Assembly (NCBI GenBank): GCA_045651985.1
Contig: JAZRTK010000044.1
Coordinates: 1 to 30,165 of the forward strand
From: SIG710 sp045651985
Lineage (GTDB): Bacteria; Bacillota; Clostridia; Oscillospirales; CAG-272
Length of the DNA stretch: 30,165 nt
Direction of reading: 5' to 3'
Shown here: one piece after another, positions 28,561-30,165 of the stretch
Layout of the letters: every line of letters begins with the position of its first letter
Numbering within the stretch: position 1 is the first letter of the stretch
Notes under the pieces: model-generated
Told to the model about the DNA's origin: nothing
The model's database searches: none
The model's input: only the letters and a program-made list of their open reading frames with translations
Program-made: the position numbers and the translations under genes

Positions 28561-30165
28561 ATGGTCGTAAAAGAGCAAAAACTCGGCAAAAATGTCAGAA
28601 TGAGCTTCTCCAAGGCACGCAATACTCTTGAGTTGCCCAACCTTCTTGAGGTTCAGACAAAATCTTACGAGTGGTTCCTGCGCGAGGGTCTGGACGAGGT
28701 CCTGCGCGACGTATCTCCAATCATGGACTATTCGGGAAATCTCCAGATCGATTTCCTGTCCTACACAATCGATCCCACACCAAAGTACCCCGTTGAGGAG
28801 TGCAAGGAGCGAGACGTAAACTACGCGGCACCCCTGCGCGTAAACGTTCGCCTTACAAACAAGCAGACGGGCGAGGTCAAGGAGACCGAGATCTACATGG
28901 GCGATTTCCCCCTGATGACCGATAACGGTACTTTCGTTATCAACGGCGCAGAGCGTGTAATCGTTTCCCAGATCGTCCGTTCTCCCGGTATGTACTATGC
29001 ATCCGATATCGACAAGTCGGGAAGAAAGATGTACTCTGCACAGGTCATTCCTTACAGAGGTGCATGGCTTGAATATGAGACCGATATCAACGGCGTTATG
29101 TACGTTCGTATCGATAAGAACCGCAAGCTCCCCATGACCGTATTTATCCGCGCTCTCGGTGTATCCACCCGCGACGAGATCTATGCGATGTTCGGCGAGG
29201 AGGAGTCCCTTGTCGCAACCTTTGAAAAGGACGAAATGGACGACCTTGCAGATCGCAATAAGACTACTCCCGAGGTAGAGGCGCTTAAGGAGATCTATAA
29301 GAAGCTCCGTCCCGGCGAGCCTCCTCTGGTCGAGAGTGCGAGAACTCTTATAAATAACTATTTCTTCGACCCCAAGAGATACGATATAGCAGCTGTCGGA
29401 CGCTATAAGTTCGACAAGAAGATGTCTATCGTTGACAGAATCAGCGGTCACAAGGCAGCTGATACTTTGGTAAGCCCTCTGACAGGTGAGGTCGTATGCG
29501 AGGCAGGCGAGGTCATCAGCTACGAGAAGGCTCTTGAGATCGAGCGCAACGCAATAAACGAGTGCCGAATCGTTTTGGATAACGGTACAGTTGTAAAAGT
29601 GTTCGGCAACAACACCATCGAGCCCGAGTATCTGCTTGGCTTCGACCTTCGCGATTGCGGCATCAAGGAGAAGGTAAGAATCTCCGTGATGAAGGAGATC
29701 ATGGAAGAGTGCGAGGGCGACGTTGATGCTATTAAGGCAAAGGCGAAGGAAAGAATCGCCGAGCTTTGCCCCAAGCACATCACCCGCGACGATATCTTTG
29801 CGACTATCGGTTATATCCTCAATCTTTCCCACGACGTGGGCAAGACAGACGGTATCGACCACCTGGGCAACCGCCGTATCCGCTCTGTCGGCGAGCAGCT
29901 GCAGAATCAGCTGAGAATCGGCTTTACCCGTATGGACAAGATCATCAAGGAGAGAATGACCACTCAGGAGAACGACAAGCTTACACCTCAGGCGCTTATC
30001 AACATTCGTCCTGTTGTAACCGCTATCCGTGAGTTCTTCGGCTCCTCTCAGCTTTCCCAGTTCATGGACCAGACAAACCCCCTGTCCGAGCTTACTCATA
30101 AGCGCCGTCTGTCGGCTCTCGGTCCCGGCGGTCTGTCTCGTGACCGCGCATCCTTTGACGTTCGT
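28561..30165 (+). CDS. rpoB: RNA polymerase beta subunit, 3'-truncated
   Basis: The catalytic beta subunit of RNA polymerase. The first 535 codons are present and the frame is open to the window end; the full protein is usually about 1200 residues. It begins MVVKEQKLGKNVRMSFSK and has the family segments LPNLLEVQTKSYEWFLREG, INGAERVIVSQIVRSPG and, at the end, the rifampicin-binding cluster SSQLSQFMDQTNPLSEL followed by HKRRLSALGPGG. The residues that matter for rifampicin binding (Asp in FMDQ, His in HKRR, Ser in LSALG) are the sensitive form. AAGGAGTG (about 28548-28555) fixes the start at 28561. rplJ and rplL, the common upstream neighbours, are absent: rpoB starts its own unit with a divergent rpsT. 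Confidence 0.97.
   Translation, partial: MVVKEQKLGKNVRMSFSKARNTLELPNLLEVQTKSYEWFLREGLDEVLRDVSPIMDYSGNLQIDFLSYTIDPTPKYPVEECKERDVNYAAPLRVNVRLTNKQTGEVKETEIYMGDFPLMTDNGTFVINGAERVIVSQIVRSPGMYYASDIDKSGRKMYSAQVIPYRGAWLEYETDINGVMYVRIDKNRKLPMTVFIRALGVSTRDEIYAMFGEEESLVATFEKDEMDDLADRNKTTPEVEALKEIYKKLRPGEPPLVESARTLINNYFFDPKRYDIAAVGRYKFDKKMSIVDRISGHKAADTLVSPLTGEVVCEAGEVISYEKALEIERNAINECRIVLDNGTVVKVFGNNTIEPEYLLGFDLRDCGIKEKVRISVMKEIMEECEGDVDAIKAKAKERIAELCPKHITRDDIFATIGYILNLSHDVGKTDGIDHLGNRRIRSVGEQLQNQLRIGFTRMDKIIKERMTTQENDKLTPQALINIRPVVTAIREFFGSSQLSQFMDQTNPLSELTHKRRLSALGPGGLSRDRASFDVR

Noticed and set aside
28498..30099. A 533-codon open frame on the minus strand opposite rpoB
   Set aside because: It is antisense to a clearly recognised gene and arises from the codon bias of rpoB; similar long minus-strand frames oppose proC (818-1564) and lysS (12087-12824).
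1..30165. tRNA or rRNA genes, CRISPR arrays, insertion sequences, attachment sites
   Set aside because: No cloverleaf, spaced direct repeats, transposase or terminal inverted repeats were seen when reading the window.

Overview
The window looks like a chromosomal segment of a Bacillota (Firmicutes) bacterium of class Clostridia, possibly a gut anaerobe. The reasons are the gene orders (ylxM-ffh-rpsP-khpA, greA-lysS, ftsE-ftsX-M23-ctp), strong AAGGAGG-type ribosome binding sites, sigma-A promoters of TTGACA-N17-TATAAT type, use of TTG and GTG starts, and a CdaR/PucR-type regulator. Species cannot be fixed from the sequence. I see no tRNA, rRNA, insertion sequence, prophage or CRISPR array. This is mainly a conserved housekeeping region with a few accessory genes.

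Layout. (1) 1-1561: 3' part of proA and complete proC, the end of a proline biosynthesis operon. (2) 1599-3609: a single-gene unit with its own promoter and terminator, coding for a membrane-bound nucleotide-sugar 4,6-dehydratase for surface polysaccharide. (3) 3731-13420: a perfect consensus promoter followed by ten same-strand genes with no convincing internal terminator: rsmE, an unknown polytopic membrane protein, a CdaR-like regulator, ftsE, ftsX, an M23 endopeptidase with coiled coil, an S41 protease, greA, lysS and pspC. The ftsE/ftsX/M23/S41 block is a cell-wall hydrolase module: FtsEX should gate the M23 enzyme across the membrane. (4) 13421-13620: a gene-free stretch with several hairpins, possibly a small structured RNA. 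(5) 13612-16050: an isoprenylcysteine-methyltransferase-like membrane enzyme and a cytosolic GH28 glycosidase, each with its own promoter. (6) 16071-18450: ylxM-ffh-rpsP-khpA (SRP and ribosome assembly), closed by a terminator; rimM, trmD and rplS, which often follow, are absent. (7) 18464-22105: an unknown helical protein, then a diacylglycerol-kinase-family lipid kinase and topoisomerase III. (8) 22135-23308: an ECF sigma factor with a membrane-anchored partner, probably autoregulated, followed by a small lipoprotein (23338-23952). (9) 24041-26603: an MBOAT O-acyltransferase plus a DHHW/AlgJ-like protein, a two-gene polymer O-acetylation cassette; then a YtvI/AI-2E-type permease. (10) 27746-30165: rpsT on the minus strand, a 500-base divergent intergenic region with strong promoters, and the first 535 codons of rpoB, cut by the window end.

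The most interesting signals are small regulatory structures rather than a new gene system: a hairpin around the khpA ribosome binding site; a palindrome with a TATAAT in its centre and the permease's Shine-Dalgarno in its right arm; a structured intergenic segment after pspC; an exact dyad spanning the predicted ylxM start of transcription; and a long disordered acidic insert in FtsX. No clearly new multi-gene system could be supported.
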